Below, piece by piece: positions 43,897-53,160 of a stretch of DNA of 64,000 nt. Under the pieces are notes generated by a model that was not told the origin of the DNA, did not search any database, and saw only the letters and a list, made by a program, of their open reading frames with translations. The position numbers and the translations under genes are program-made. This DNA is from Phycisphaerae bacterium. Its GTDB lineage: Bacteria > Planctomycetota > Phycisphaerae > Phycisphaerales > Phycisphaeraceae. The stretch covers positions 61,233-125,232 of the forward strand of contig JAUIGU010000008.1 in NCBI GenBank assembly GCA_030432595.1, written 5' to 3'. Numbering within the stretch: the stretch's first letter is position 1; each line of letters starts with the position of its first letter.

Positions 43897-46734
43897 GTGA
43901 ACCGCCCACACACGAACCCGATCGCCTGGCAGATCGACCCCCTCCCGGACTTTCTGCTCGACCACACGCTCACCGAGGAGCGTTGGCCTGCGCGCTTGCG
44001 GGAGGTCGTGTCGCGCTGGGTCCAGTTCGTGGGGGCGTTGTGGCGGTGGCATGACCGGGCGCGGTTCGCGATCCGGTTCACGTCCGATGGCGACCGGGTC
44101 CGCGCGTTCGTGCTGGCGGATTCGGACGAGCCGGGCGGCAACATGCTCCGCGACGACCTCGAGGTTCTCTTCCGTTCGCACGGCCTGCCCGTGCAGGCGT
44201 TCCGAGGCGGCGATGCCACCGACCCGCGGTCCCCGCATTGGGACCTGGGCGGCGACGTTGTTTTTGGCGAGGTGCGCCAGCACGAGAACACACGGCTGTG
44301 GTCCGTCCCTCAACGCCTGGTATCGACCCCGAAGCTGCGGAAGGAACTCGATTGGCTCCCGGAGCGTTACTGGCAGACGGCCCCGACGCTGTTCCCTTGG
44401 TGGGCGCCCGGCGGACCGTTCCTTTTGCCGATCGAGAAGCTGATCTCGCAGCCGGGCCCCTGCTCGCTCACCGCCTACCTTGCCCCCACGGTGCTGACCC
44501 GACGGGAGTGGGCTTGGCTCGCCTTTGTGGCGCGGACGGCCCAGTCGGTCGGCGACATCCAGGAGCAGGCGATCGGCCAGGCGATGGCCCAGCGCCGTGT
44601 GGACCCCGCGGCGTCGTTGGCGGGCCGCCTGGCCATGGCCAATCTGCGCCGCCTCTCCGACAAGCCGTTCCTGGTCAATGTGCAGTGCGCGGCCGGCAGG
44701 AACGCGGGGGGTTCGGTCCGGTCGCTCGCGGGCACAATCGAGTCGATCGTCTTCGAGGCGCCGTTTGACCGGCCCTCTCAAGAGGACAACCGGTTGCCCT
44801 CGGCGGCGGACGTGCGTTTGGCCGAGCCGGCGACGGGCGGGTCGCCTGAAAGAGCTTTTGCGCAACAGTACGCCGAACTCCGTGTGCCCGAGCCAGCCGA
44901 GCCGGACCCGCTCTGGCGGATGCCGTATCTGGCCGATGCGCGGGGCGCGTCCACCGTGTTTCGTCTGCCCGTCAACGTCCGCGGCGGCGTGCCGGGATTC
45001 CGTGTGTCACAGCGGCCGCCCGACTTCCACCCCGGGCCGCGGCGCTCGTCGCTCGCCGACGACCACGTGTTGATCGGTGAGCTGCATCAGGGCGGCGTCG
45101 CAAGCGTGCACCGGGACCAGTTCACCAAGCACGCGCTGGTCACCGGCTTCACCGGCAGCGGCAAGACGGTGACCGTCATGAGCCTGGCGCACCAACTCCA
45201 CGCGGCGGGCGTGCCCGTGCTCGTCATCGAGTCCGCGAAGCACGAGTACCGCGCGCTCTTGGACGTGCCCGACTTCGCCGACCCCGACCAACCGTTGTGG
45301 GTCTTCACGGCAGGCAACGAGGGCTGTGCGCCACTGCGGATTAACCCCTTCGAACTGCTGCCGGGGGTCCGCGTCGAGGCGCACATCAGCCGCCTGCAGA
45401 CCTGCTTCGAGGCGGCCCTGCCTCCGATCGGTCCGCTGTCGTCGATGATCGGCGAGGCGCTCATTGACGTATACGAACGGCTCGGGTGGCGCCTCACCGA
45501 CCTTGGGCCCGAGGTCGGCGACGTGATGCGCCTGCGGTTCCCCTCGATCCGTGACTTCTACGGGCGCATGTCGGAAATCGTGGACGAGCGCGGCTACGAC
45601 GGCGATGTGCGCAGCAACGTCACTGCGGCGGTCCTCGGACGCATCCGCCCGCTCACCGTCGGGACCAAGGGGCTCATATTCCGCAACGACCAAGACCTAA
45701 GTGTGGGTCAGCCGCGTCGCGCGTCGCTCGTGTCCGAGCTGTTCGCGCGATCGACCGTGATCGAACTGAACGACCTGAACCTCGACGACAAGGCGTTGGT
45801 CACGATGTTCCTGCTGACGTTCCTGCGAGAGTACCGGGAGCGGCACGCCTCGACCGACGGCCGCCTGATCCACGCGACCGTCGTCGAAGAAGCTCACAAC
45901 GTGCTGGAGAACGTGGCCTCCCGCGGCAACACGGAGGGCGGCGGGGCCGACACGCGCTACAAGGCAGTGCAGGCGTTCTCGCAACTGCTCAGCGAGATCC
46001 GCGCGTTGGGCCAAGGATTGATCATCGTCGATCAGAGCCCCGAGAAGCTGGCGCCCGACGCCCTCCGGAACACCAACATCCAGATCGCCCACCAGCTCCG
46101 CGACTCGCTTGACCGCGACTCGATCGCACGCGCAATGATCATGGAGACCGAACAGCGCGACTACCTGGGCAAGCTCTCCCCCGGTCAGGCGGCCCTGTTC
46201 GTTACTGGCCTTGAGCGGGCGACGTTCGTCCGGGTGGCGCCCTACGAGGGTCGCTCCCCTGGCGCGACGGCAGCCGGGCGCTCCCAGACGGTCCGCCGCA
46301 CTGCGGCGCCGACCCCGCCGTCCGACGCTGAAATCCGGGATCGCATGACGGCGGTGACAGGCGGATACCGGAGTGGTCCGTACGACCGTGCATGTGCGCA
46401 ATGCCGCGTGCGACTGACCTGCGACCACCGGCCGGCGGTGCTGTCGGCCCTTGCCGACGGAGCCCTCCCGGACCGGTTCGCACGGGTGTCGGACCTGTAT
46501 CGACGCGACCGGAGCACCGAACGGTGCCGGACCGTGCACGAACTCGTCGATCTGAGCGTCTCCGCGGCGCGGACCGCGACGGATCGGGCCGACGACGCCG
46601 TCGTCTGGTGCGCCTTCGTTCACCTCTGGCACCGCGACCGCTTCAACTGGACCGAGCCGTTCCCGGAATTCAGCTTCAACACCGTCCGTTCGGTCTTGAA
46701 GGACCAGCACCCACAGATCGTTGGGGAGCGCTGA
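43897..46734 (+). CDS. HerA/FtsK-superfamily ATPase
   Basis: 945 residues from a GTG preceded by GAGGAA. The N-terminal 400 residues have no recognised domain. A P-loop GFTGSGKTVTVM near residue 417 starts a HerA/VirB4-like ATPase core: FTKHALVTGFTGSGKT, VLVIESAKHEYRALL (typical HerA post-Walker strand), Walker B IHATVVEEAHNVL near 661 and the sensor-like GQGLIIVDQSPEKL with NIQIAHQLRDSLDRD. The C-terminus has a Cys/His cluster (CAQCRVRLTC, about 833-842) that may bind zinc. HerA ATPases form hexamers that pump DNA or protein, often with nucleases in defence systems; no nuclease partner is seen here. It heads a same-strand set of island genes with membrane anchors, which points to an envelope-associated machine (inference). 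Confidence 0.85.
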   Translation: MNRPHTNPIAWQIDPLPDFLLDHTLTEERWPARLREVVSRWVQFVGALWRWHDRARFAIRFTSDGDRVRAFVLADSDEPGGNMLRDDLEVLFRSHGLPVQAFRGGDATDPRSPHWDLGGDVVFGEVRQHENTRLWSVPQRLVSTPKLRKELDWLPERYWQTAPTLFPWWAPGGPFLLPIEKLISQPGPCSLTAYLAPTVLTRREWAWLAFVARTAQSVGDIQEQAIGQAMAQRRVDPAASLAGRLAMANLRRLSDKPFLVNVQCAAGRNAGGSVRSLAGTIESIVFEAPFDRPSQEDNRLPSAADVRLAEPATGGSPERAFAQQYAELRVPEPAEPDPLWRMPYLADARGASTVFRLPVNVRGGVPGFRVSQRPPDFHPGPRRSSLADDHVLIGELHQGGVASVHRDQFTKHALVTGFTGSGKTVTVMSLAHQLHAAGVPVLVIESAKHEYRALLDVPDFADPDQPLWVFTAGNEGCAPLRINPFELLPGVRVEAHISRLQTCFEAALPPIGPLSSMIGEALIDVYERLGWRLTDLGPEVGDVMRLRFPSIRDFYGRMSEIVDERGYDGDVRSNVTAAVLGRIRPLTVGTKGLIFRNDQDLSVGQPRRASLVSELFARSTVIELNDLNLDDKALVTMFLLTFLREYRERHASTDGRLIHATVVEEAHNVLENVASRGNTEGGGADTRYKAVQAFSQLLSEIRALGQGLIIVDQSPEKLAPDALRNTNIQIAHQLRDSLDRDSIARAMIMETEQRDYLGKLSPGQAALFVTGLERATFVRVAPYEGRSPGATAAGRSQTVRRTAAPTPPSDAEIRDRMTAVTGGYRSGPYDRACAQCRVRLTCDHRPAVLSALADGALPDRFARVSDLYRRDRSTERCRTVHELVDLSVSAARTATDRADDAVVWCAFVHLWHRDRFNWTEPFPEFSFNTVRSVLKDQHPQIVGER

Positions 46735-46737
46735 AGC

Positions 46738-46944
46738 ATGGGCGGCATCGACCACACCAACGGGCGAGTTGAACGGGCGCTCGCCGGCGCGACGCCGGAC
46801 GGCGACGCCCACCCCGCTGGCGGTGGCCCCCGTGAGACCATCGACTCCGAACACACGTTGGAAGCGTCCGCCGCCAGGTCGGAGTCGTGCGGCCTCGCCG
46901 AGCAACAGGCCCGCAACGCAGAACTCATGAGGCCCCTCGAATGA
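46738..46944 (+). CDS. Small hypothetical protein
   Basis: 68 residues starting 3 nt after the ATPase stop, with GGGGAG upstream. It is polar and Glu/Ala/Gly-rich, without hydrophobic segments or known motif. Tight coupling to the ATPase gene is the main reason to accept it. Confidence 0.4.
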   Translation: MGGIDHTNGRVERALAGATPDGDAHPAGGGPRETIDSEHTLEASAARSESCGLAEQQARNAELMRPLE

Positions 46945-47069
46945 ACCGCGCCGCCAACCGATGACCGCCGAGCCACGATCGTTCAATCGCTCGCCGAACC
47001 TGATCGCACGTTCCGACACCCTCCGCGAGGTTGAGCCCCGGGACGACCGCCCCCAATGGAGACATGACC

Positions 47070-47963
47070 ATGTCTGAAGAAACCCTCCGTGAAAGCGATG
47101 CGTCGAGCCTGTCCGACGCGACGCCCCCCGACACGCACACTTCCGAACGCAACCAGGAGCTCTGGGCGGGACCCGAGCGCGGCGACGCGCCGGCGGGCAC
47201 CGACCCGCAGCACGACCGACCAAAAGAGGGCGTGGAATCAGACGGCACCCCGCGTGCGGAGAACCGCCCCCCGGAGCGGAACGAGACCGGCACGCCCGAC
47301 GAAGGGACGTCGTGGCAGGAGCGCCTGTTGTCCGGCGTGAACGACAGCTGGGACCATCGCCAGGTCGACAACCGGCTCGACGAGGCCGCGGACGCGCACG
47401 CCGCCGCCAGAGACACGATCGACCAGGCCCAGGGTGTCGCCAAGTCAGTCGAGGCCTGCGGCGAAGGGCTCGCGTCGATGGGCGAGGGCTTCCAACAGCC
47501 GTGGATGGAGGGCTACGGCGAACGGGCCGAGGCCGCCGCCAGCGGCCAGAGCGAAGTGACCGAGATGATCGAGTCCGTCAGCGGCGAAACCCTCGAGATG
47601 ATGGGCGAGGTTTTCACCGATGTTGCCGGGGCCACCGCGGCGGCCGCCGGCGAAGCCATGGCCGCGATCGGGGACGCGGCGGACCGGACGATGGAGGGGA
47701 TTCACACGCTGCTGAACGGCGACATCGATCGTGGCAAGGACCAGATCATCGACGGCGCGTCCGACGCCCTGGGCGAAGGACTGGGGGACGTGGCGTCGGC
47801 CGCGCTCCAGGGGGGAGTCAAGGCCGCGTGGGAGGTGGGAGAGGGCGTCTCGGAAATCGCCCGTGAGGTTCGGGAAGGGTTGAACGAAATCGAGAACGAG
47901 CGCCTGCGCGAACGGGCTGCGGGCCAACTGGGGTTGACGTCGGAAGACCGGCGGCGACCGTGA
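47070..47963 (+). CDS. Ala/Gly-rich helical hypothetical protein
   Basis: 297 residues. The start is ATG 47070, 8 nt after GGAG, rather than an ATG two codons earlier. Residues 1-85 are acidic, Pro/Thr-rich and probably disordered. Residues about 90-280 are amphipathic, Ala/Gly/Met-rich helices with repeated GE.. and DA.. patterns (GQSEVTEMIESVSGE, DVAGATAAAAGEAMAA, DGASDALGEGLGDVAS), resembling membrane-active or secreted helical proteins. There is no signal peptide. It follows the HerA-type ATPase and its stop overlaps an upstream GTG of the next frame. A substrate or membrane-acting effector of the ATPase is possible but speculative; no family recognised. Confidence 0.7.
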   Translation: MSEETLRESDASSLSDATPPDTHTSERNQELWAGPERGDAPAGTDPQHDRPKEGVESDGTPRAENRPPERNETGTPDEGTSWQERLLSGVNDSWDHRQVDNRLDEAADAHAAARDTIDQAQGVAKSVEACGEGLASMGEGFQQPWMEGYGERAEAAASGQSEVTEMIESVSGETLEMMGEVFTDVAGATAAAAGEAMAAIGDAADRTMEGIHTLLNGDIDRGKDQIIDGASDALGEGLGDVASAALQGGVKAAWEVGEGVSEIAREVREGLNEIENERLRERAAGQLGLTSEDRRRP

Positions 47964-48031
47964 CCCCGCGGCTGTCCGCAAGTGACGGAATACTCACGCC
48001 CGGAACGCGCCGGGCCCACAAGGAGACCACC

Positions 48032-50080
48032 ATGTTGATGCACAATCCAGTGTTTGCGCTTCTCGTCGGAATGACCTGTGTTGGTCCGCTCGGTTGCGAC
48101 CAAGCGGCCGAGGTGGCGGCGGGCGTCGAACCCTCCACGGAGCAGACTGACGCCGACCGGCAGCCGTCACGTCCGCAACTGCGCCCCTTCGGTCAACTCG
48201 TAACACGGGTCCAAGCGGAGCGTGGTGACGCCGTCGACGCAATCCTTGAGGAGGGAAGGCTTGCGCTCTCCCGCCGCGACTATGACGCGGCTCTGCATCA
48301 GGCTAACGCGGCCATCGACGTCTGGTCGACCCACGAGGAGGCGTTGAGCTTCAAAGATCAGGTCCTGCAACAGCGTCGGATTTCCATGCTGATCGGCGAC
48401 GCTTGGTCGTCGATCGACCGCGGCGACCACGAGGCCGCAACCCGCCGGGCACGAGAGCTGCTGGAACTCGAACCCGGCCACGGCGAGGCCGCCCGCCTGC
48501 TGAATGTCGCGGCGACGATCGCCGCCCGCGCCCGCTATGAACGCACGCTCGAAAGGCTCGATCCGGACGGACTCATCCGGTCCCACAACGCAGAGGCCTG
48601 GGCGACGCTTTCGGACGTGGTGAAGGAGGCGAACGCCCTGGAGCTGGCCACGCCCACCGCGGCCACACAGTACGACCGGGCGTCGGCCCTGATCGCCCCG
48701 GCGGTCCGGGACGCACGGATCAAGCGGGCCGGGTCGTTGCTGGAATCCAACGACGTGGCCGGGGCGTACACCTTGCTGCTCCACGTCGTCCGGAACGATC
48801 CCGAGGACACGGCCGCTGCCGAGTCGCTAACGCAGCTTCTATCGAAAGGTCCCGACGTCTGGCTGACGCTTGCGCTGCATCGCGTCAAGGGTCTCGAAGG
48901 CATCGACGCGGCCTACACGCTGATGGCGATCGCGAAAGCTCAAGATGCGCAGGGTGACGCGACGTCGGCCCACGCCAGCCTCGAAAGCTGTGCGACGGCA
49001 CTTTCGTCGGCGCGCCCCTCGGGTCCGCGCATCCAAGCCTACCACGACCTGATCACCGTGGCGTACCGGCTCGGTGTGCCGCGACAGGAACTGTCGTCTC
49101 TCATGGACGCGGCTCACAACGCGGCGCTGTCCAGCGAGTCCCGCAAGTACCACTTGTCGCGCCTGGCAGGGTTGGCACTGCGCGTCGGGCTACTCGAGCA
49201 GTATCAGTGGTACGTCCGTGGCGGGTTTGACCTGCACCGGCCGCTGATGTTCTGCGCCGCCGGAGCCCCGCGGACCGCCTACCGGTACAGCACGGACGAG
49301 ATTGATCGCGGGCGAGTCCTACGCACTGCCGCCTTGGTCGGGGACACCGCGTTGTTCAAGCACGTCCGAACCGCCACGCCCATCCGCGCACGCGGGGAGT
49401 ACGCAGCCGGGCTGGTGGCCTATGCGGACGCGTTGATAGGCGACCGTCAGGCGGCGCTGGCGAGCATCCGCCGGGTTCGTGACACCGCGGACCGCCAGTG
49501 GCCGACCGAGGCGCTGATTGACTCGCTGGCGGCCGCTGGAGACCTCGACGAGGCTCGGCGCTTGATAGACACGCTGAGCGACCCAAAGCCAAGGGCCTTT
49601 GCGGCTGGCAAGGTTGCCGCGGCCGAGCTGGCGTCGGGGCGGGCCGACCCCGCCGACATCGCCGTGGAGATCGAGTCCGCCCGTTCGCCCTACCGCGGCG
49701 CGCTGGAGTTCGCCAACATCGCGACATCGCTCGCCGGCGGCCGTGTCCGGACGGCGCTTCCCCCGAACCGTCGCGTCAACTTCTTCGGGGTGTGGGACGT
49801 CGGCGGTCACGTCGCGCAGTTTGGCTTACCCGTCAAGTACGCGTTGGAAAAGAGCCCCGCGTCCGAAGTCTTCGGCCCACAACGGGTCAACGGGCGGTAC
49901 ATCCAAGCGTTCGCCGGTTCGGCACCGACGTCGGGGGGTGATCTGCTGGCCCTGGTCGCCGCCGAAGCACCAGGGACCGAGGTCGAGATTCAGGTCTACG
50001 ACAACCGCCTCAAACGAACGGCGTCGAAACGGGTTCAGCTCGCATCACTGGAGTTCGTCCCCGAAGCCGCCGCGCCTTGA
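48032..50080 (+). CDS. TPR-repeat lipoprotein of unknown function
   Basis: 682 residues. AAGGAGA lies upstream of the ATG, and the signal peptide ends in a lipobox (LLVGMTCVGPLGC). Residues about 50-600 are helical repeats of tetratricopeptide type (EEGRLALSRRDYDAALHQANAA, DRGDHEAATRRARELLELEPGHGEAA, GDLDEARRLIDTLSD). The last 100 residues are a beta-rich tail (VNFFGVWDVGGHVAQFGL ... VEIQVYDNRLKRTASKRVQL). The protein is expected to sit on the membrane outside the cytoplasm, as a scaffold. It belongs to the same-strand island run after the HerA-type ATPase. Specific family not recognised. Confidence 0.75.
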   Translation: MLMHNPVFALLVGMTCVGPLGCDQAAEVAAGVEPSTEQTDADRQPSRPQLRPFGQLVTRVQAERGDAVDAILEEGRLALSRRDYDAALHQANAAIDVWSTHEEALSFKDQVLQQRRISMLIGDAWSSIDRGDHEAATRRARELLELEPGHGEAARLLNVAATIAARARYERTLERLDPDGLIRSHNAEAWATLSDVVKEANALELATPTAATQYDRASALIAPAVRDARIKRAGSLLESNDVAGAYTLLLHVVRNDPEDTAAAESLTQLLSKGPDVWLTLALHRVKGLEGIDAAYTLMAIAKAQDAQGDATSAHASLESCATALSSARPSGPRIQAYHDLITVAYRLGVPRQELSSLMDAAHNAALSSESRKYHLSRLAGLALRVGLLEQYQWYVRGGFDLHRPLMFCAAGAPRTAYRYSTDEIDRGRVLRTAALVGDTALFKHVRTATPIRARGEYAAGLVAYADALIGDRQAALASIRRVRDTADRQWPTEALIDSLAAAGDLDEARRLIDTLSDPKPRAFAAGKVAAAELASGRADPADIAVEIESARSPYRGALEFANIATSLAGGRVRTALPPNRRVNFFGVWDVGGHVAQFGLPVKYALEKSPASEVFGPQRVNGRYIQAFAGSAPTSGGDLLALVAAEAPGTEVEIQVYDNRLKRTASKRVQLASLEFVPEAAAP

Positions 50081-50194
50081 CGCCGCCGTTGCCCAGCCCA
50101 ACCGCTGCACGCACGCAGCCGTCGCCAAGCTTGGCCCAACGCCGGACCCGAAAGACACGACGCCTTACCCACCCACGAAAGGGAGCCCCACCCC

Positions 50195-50827
50195 ATGAAA
50201 CGCTTCTCCACCGCCATCCTGTGCCTGATCGTGCTGATCCTCCTAGCCGTCATCCTGCACGGCAAAGACGACGCCGGAGCCACCACATCCGCAGGACCGC
50301 AGCCGCCGCGCGCCGAGGAGCGGCCTCGCCTTCTCTCGGCGGCCCGTGAGATCCGGGACAACGAGATCCGCGACGCCTCGTTCCAACTCCAGGTCCACGC
50401 CAACAACTATCTCAAACAGCTCGAGATGGCCCGCGCGACATTCATGCAGGTCGCGAACCGGTGGCGGGACTACCGCATCTTGGCGCCACAGGCGGCGGCC
50501 ATGGGCGTCCCGCTTCCTCGCCCCGAAAAACTCGATACAGCGACGCTGAAGACCAACATCACCGATGCCCTGACCCGGTTCAGCATCGCGGTTGAAGAGT
50601 ACAACGCGGCCGTGGAGCAGATCCAGCTCAAGTACTACAAGGAGCGCGCCCGTCTGTCCGGCGACACGGAACCGATGGTCCCCAGCGAGGTCCCGTGGTC
50701 GGACCTCCCGGCCACGGCCCACGATCCGGTCATCGTCGTCGCCTTTGAAGCGATGCAGACCAATGACGAGGCGTGGGCCGAGATGTGTGAAGCCTACGAC
50801 GAGATCTCACGACTGGGGCGTCATTGA
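50195..50827 (+). CDS. Membrane-anchored coiled-coil hypothetical protein
   Basis: 210 residues. AAGGGAG lies 9 nt before the ATG. One N-terminal membrane helix (FSTAILCLIVLILLAVIL) is followed by a long helical region with heptad character (REIRDNEIRDASFQLQVHA, YLKQLEMARATFMQVANRW, FSIAVEEYNAAVEQIQLKYY) and a C-terminal acidic part. Shape resembles LemA-like or other membrane-tethered helical proteins, but no motif confirms it. Follows the TPR lipoprotein by 114 bp and precedes a two-helix membrane protein by 50 bp; likely one operon. Function unknown. Confidence 0.7.
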   Translation: MKRFSTAILCLIVLILLAVILHGKDDAGATTSAGPQPPRAEERPRLLSAAREIRDNEIRDASFQLQVHANNYLKQLEMARATFMQVANRWRDYRILAPQAAAMGVPLPRPEKLDTATLKTNITDALTRFSIAVEEYNAAVEQIQLKYYKERARLSGDTEPMVPSEVPWSDLPATAHDPVIVVAFEAMQTNDEAWAEMCEAYDEISRLGRH

Positions 50828-50877
50828 TCTGTTGACAACAGCCCCTACCCATTGCGCGCCGGCTGGCGGAGATCGCC

Positions 50878-51690
50878 ATGAAGAACGAACACTCCCGCAT
50901 CGCGTTCTCGCCGAACTGGAAGGTCACGGGCCGACTCGGTTCTCGGTTCCTGCTGCTCGGTGCCGGAGACCTGCTGGAAGATCTGGCTCGTTGTCTGGAA
51001 GAAGAACTCGGTACAGCCGCAGGTCAGACGCTGGACGTCGGGTGTGCCCGCGAGGTGATCGACATCGAGGGCACTTACCGAGTGGTAAGGGTGATCCACC
51101 GTGAGCACGGACCGCACCTGTGCAAGGCCGACCTGTCCGTGCGTCGACAGGGAGCGGACCTTCACGTGGTGGTCGAGGGTGCCGCCCGGTCCCCGCTGCG
51201 CTGGCTACGACTCGCCTACCGATGCGCTCTCTTCAGCGCTGCCTGGATCCTCGGGTTGGCCGTGCTGTTGAGCCTCTCCAATCCGCAGGATTCCCTGATG
51301 CGTGAGTATGTGCGGAAACACTTCCCCGACAACCCCGTCGAGGCCTACGTCGCCCTCTCGGATGGGTGGCGCCTCGACACGACGACGCAGTCATGGTTCA
51401 GGGCGGAGCCGCTGTCAACTCGGGACATCGTGCGGCAGGATCCGCAGTTGGTGTTCTCCAGCTTGTTTCATCCCGCGTTGGTTCTGTCGGGGATGGCGGC
51501 GTTGTTGCCGATGGTGGTGCCCCAGTCCGTGTTTGATTCCCTGTGCATACTGCTCAAATGGCCGACGCCGGACACGTTCAACGCGTACGTGGCGGCGGGC
51601 GTCGCCTGGGCCGAAGGCCGGCTCAGTGAGGTGTTGCAGGTTCGATTCGGCATCGACGAGACCCAGAAACTGGTGGTGGACGGCAAATGA
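50878..51690 (+). CDS. Two-helix membrane hypothetical protein
   Basis: 270 residues. A GGAG ribosome site precedes the ATG. The first 100 residues look cytoplasmic and mixed alpha/beta (VIDIEGTYRVVRVIHREHG, LSVRRQGADLHVVVEG). Two hydrophobic stretches follow: LAYRCALFSAAWILGLAVLL near 105-130 and LFHPALVLSGMAALLPMVVP near 195-220. The remainder is amphipathic. It is the second membrane protein of the island run. No domain recognised. The hairpin-like topology, with both ends on the same side, would suit a membrane partner for the ATPase or the lipoproteins (inference). Confidence 0.7.
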   Translation: MKNEHSRIAFSPNWKVTGRLGSRFLLLGAGDLLEDLARCLEEELGTAAGQTLDVGCAREVIDIEGTYRVVRVIHREHGPHLCKADLSVRRQGADLHVVVEGAARSPLRWLRLAYRCALFSAAWILGLAVLLSLSNPQDSLMREYVRKHFPDNPVEAYVALSDGWRLDTTTQSWFRAEPLSTRDIVRQDPQLVFSSLFHPALVLSGMAALLPMVVPQSVFDSLCILLKWPTPDTFNAYVAAGVAWAEGRLSEVLQVRFGIDETQKLVVDGK

Positions 51691-51782
51691 TGTGTGGCGT
51701 GCGCGGTTGCCAATCGTCGCCGTGACGGCCCCTTCGCACGGTCGCGCCAGGCTTCGACGTCCACGGCCGCGAAAATGCAGCG

Positions 51783-52997
51783 ATGCAGACCTCATCCCCG
51801 CCGCCGCGGAAACCCGTCACCTTTACTCACGAGCAGTTCTACGAGAAGGTCTGGTCCGCCCCGGCGACCCGGCTCGCGGCCGGACTCGGCGTGTCCGACG
51901 TCATGCTCGGCAAGATCTGCCGGGACCACGACATCCCCAAGCCCTACCCCGGCTACTGGGCGCGGCTGCACCACGGCAAGAAGCGCCGGAAGCCGCGGCT
52001 CCCGCCGAACGACGACCCCCAGCTCCAGACGCTGACGTTCGAGCAGCGCTCCGGGGCCGAAGCGCCGCCGGACCCCGAGCCGGCGTTCGATCCGGACATC
52101 CGCGCGTTGCTGGACCGGGCGCTGGCGTTGGGGCCGCTCAAGGTCGCGGACACGTTACGGAACCTCCACCCCTTGGTGGCGGCCACGCGGGACCAGGACA
52201 AGCAGGTGTCGGTGCCCTTCCATCTGCAACCCCACGATGCCCGCGAAGACGACCGACCAACGGTCTGTGTTTCGGCGAGCAAAGCCCAGTACGAACGAGC
52301 CCTCCGCATCATGGACGCGCTGATCAAGCGGGTCGAGAAGCTCGGCGGGCGCATCGAAGTCCGCGAACAGTCGTGGCGTCGCCACCGCACCGAGACGGTG
52401 GTCTGCTTCGCGGGCGAGACCGTGAGTGTCATCCGCCTCCGCGAGAAGCACAGACGGGTCCGCGTGCCCAAGGCTGAACGCGAGTTCCAGTGGAAGGAGT
52501 CCGAGATGCAGCCGACCGGCCTGTTGGTGCTCGACGACGGCACCGCGGATCACGACGGGGTTCTCCTTCAGGACACCAAGAAGAAGCATCGGATCGAAGA
52601 CGGCCTCAACGACCTGGTCCTCGGGTTTATCCGACAGGCCGGCCACGCCCGGATCGACCGTCGGCTGGCGGAAGCGGCGCAGCGCCGCGAGGAAGAAGTG
52701 GCACGCGTCCAGCGTGAGCAAGAAGAGGCACTGCGTCGCCGCCGCGAAGCGTTTGCGGAACGACAGCATGCCGAGCAGTCCCGCGTCGATGAACTCCTCG
52801 ACCACGCCGCCGCGTGGCGTCAGTGTGAAATGGTTCGTGACTACCTCGCCGCCGTGACGGACATGCTGCTGGAGCGTGACGGGTCGATCGCCCTCGACGG
52901 CGAGGCGGCCGACTACCTGAAGTGGGCCCATCAACAGGCGGACCGGCTGGATCCGCTCCGGCCGAGCCCGCCGTCGGTGCTCGATGAGACGACCTGA
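51783..52997 (+). CDS. Mobile-element-associated HTH hypothetical protein
   Basis: 404 residues. The N-terminus FTHEQFYEKVWSAPATRLA then GVSDVMLGKICRDHDIPKP and PGYWARLHHGKK is a recurring helix-turn-helix-like module of uncharacterised proteins common on mobile elements. The middle is mixed alpha/beta with two Arg/Lys-rich strands (RVRVPKAEREFQWKE). The C-terminal third is a charged coiled coil (AAQRREEEVARVQREQEEALRRRREAF). DNA binding is likely; regulator, excision factor or defence component cannot be decided. It ends 163 bp before the integrase stop and is transcribed toward it. It may be the last gene of the run or a separate unit. Confidence 0.75.
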   Translation: MQTSSPPPRKPVTFTHEQFYEKVWSAPATRLAAGLGVSDVMLGKICRDHDIPKPYPGYWARLHHGKKRRKPRLPPNDDPQLQTLTFEQRSGAEAPPDPEPAFDPDIRALLDRALALGPLKVADTLRNLHPLVAATRDQDKQVSVPFHLQPHDAREDDRPTVCVSASKAQYERALRIMDALIKRVEKLGGRIEVREQSWRRHRTETVVCFAGETVSVIRLREKHRRVRVPKAEREFQWKESEMQPTGLLVLDDGTADHDGVLLQDTKKKHRIEDGLNDLVLGFIRQAGHARIDRRLAEAAQRREEEVARVQREQEEALRRRREAFAERQHAEQSRVDELLDHAAAWRQCEMVRDYLAAVTDMLLERDGSIALDGEAADYLKWAHQQADRLDPLRPSPPSVLDETT

Positions 52998-52999
52998 CT

Positions 53000-53092
53000 A
53001 TGGCAACACAAGCCGCATTCCACCTCTTCGTGGATTTCCGCAGAAACCCCGAAACAGGTTCACTTATTGCACTAATTGAACGTCATTTGTAG
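53000..53092 (+). CDS. Possible 30-residue peptide
   Basis: An ATG lies 3 nt after the HTH gene stop and is followed by a 30-codon frame (MATQAAFHLFVDFRRNPETG then SLIALIERHL) ending in TAG. It has an amphipathic ending but no clear ribosome site. Reported because of the tight spacing only. Confidence 0.22.
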   Translation: MATQAAFHLFVDFRRNPETGSLIALIERHL

Positions 53093-53160
53093 CTCACCAA
53101 GCATCAGTGAGTGTTGGCTAGCCCTCAGTTCGCGGTGACAAGAACTCTTCGCACGACGAA

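Noticed and set aside
51302..52477. A 391-residue plus-strand frame overlapping two island genes
   Set aside because: It reads through the real two-helix membrane protein and HTH protein genes in another frame and is Arg/Pro/Ser-biased.
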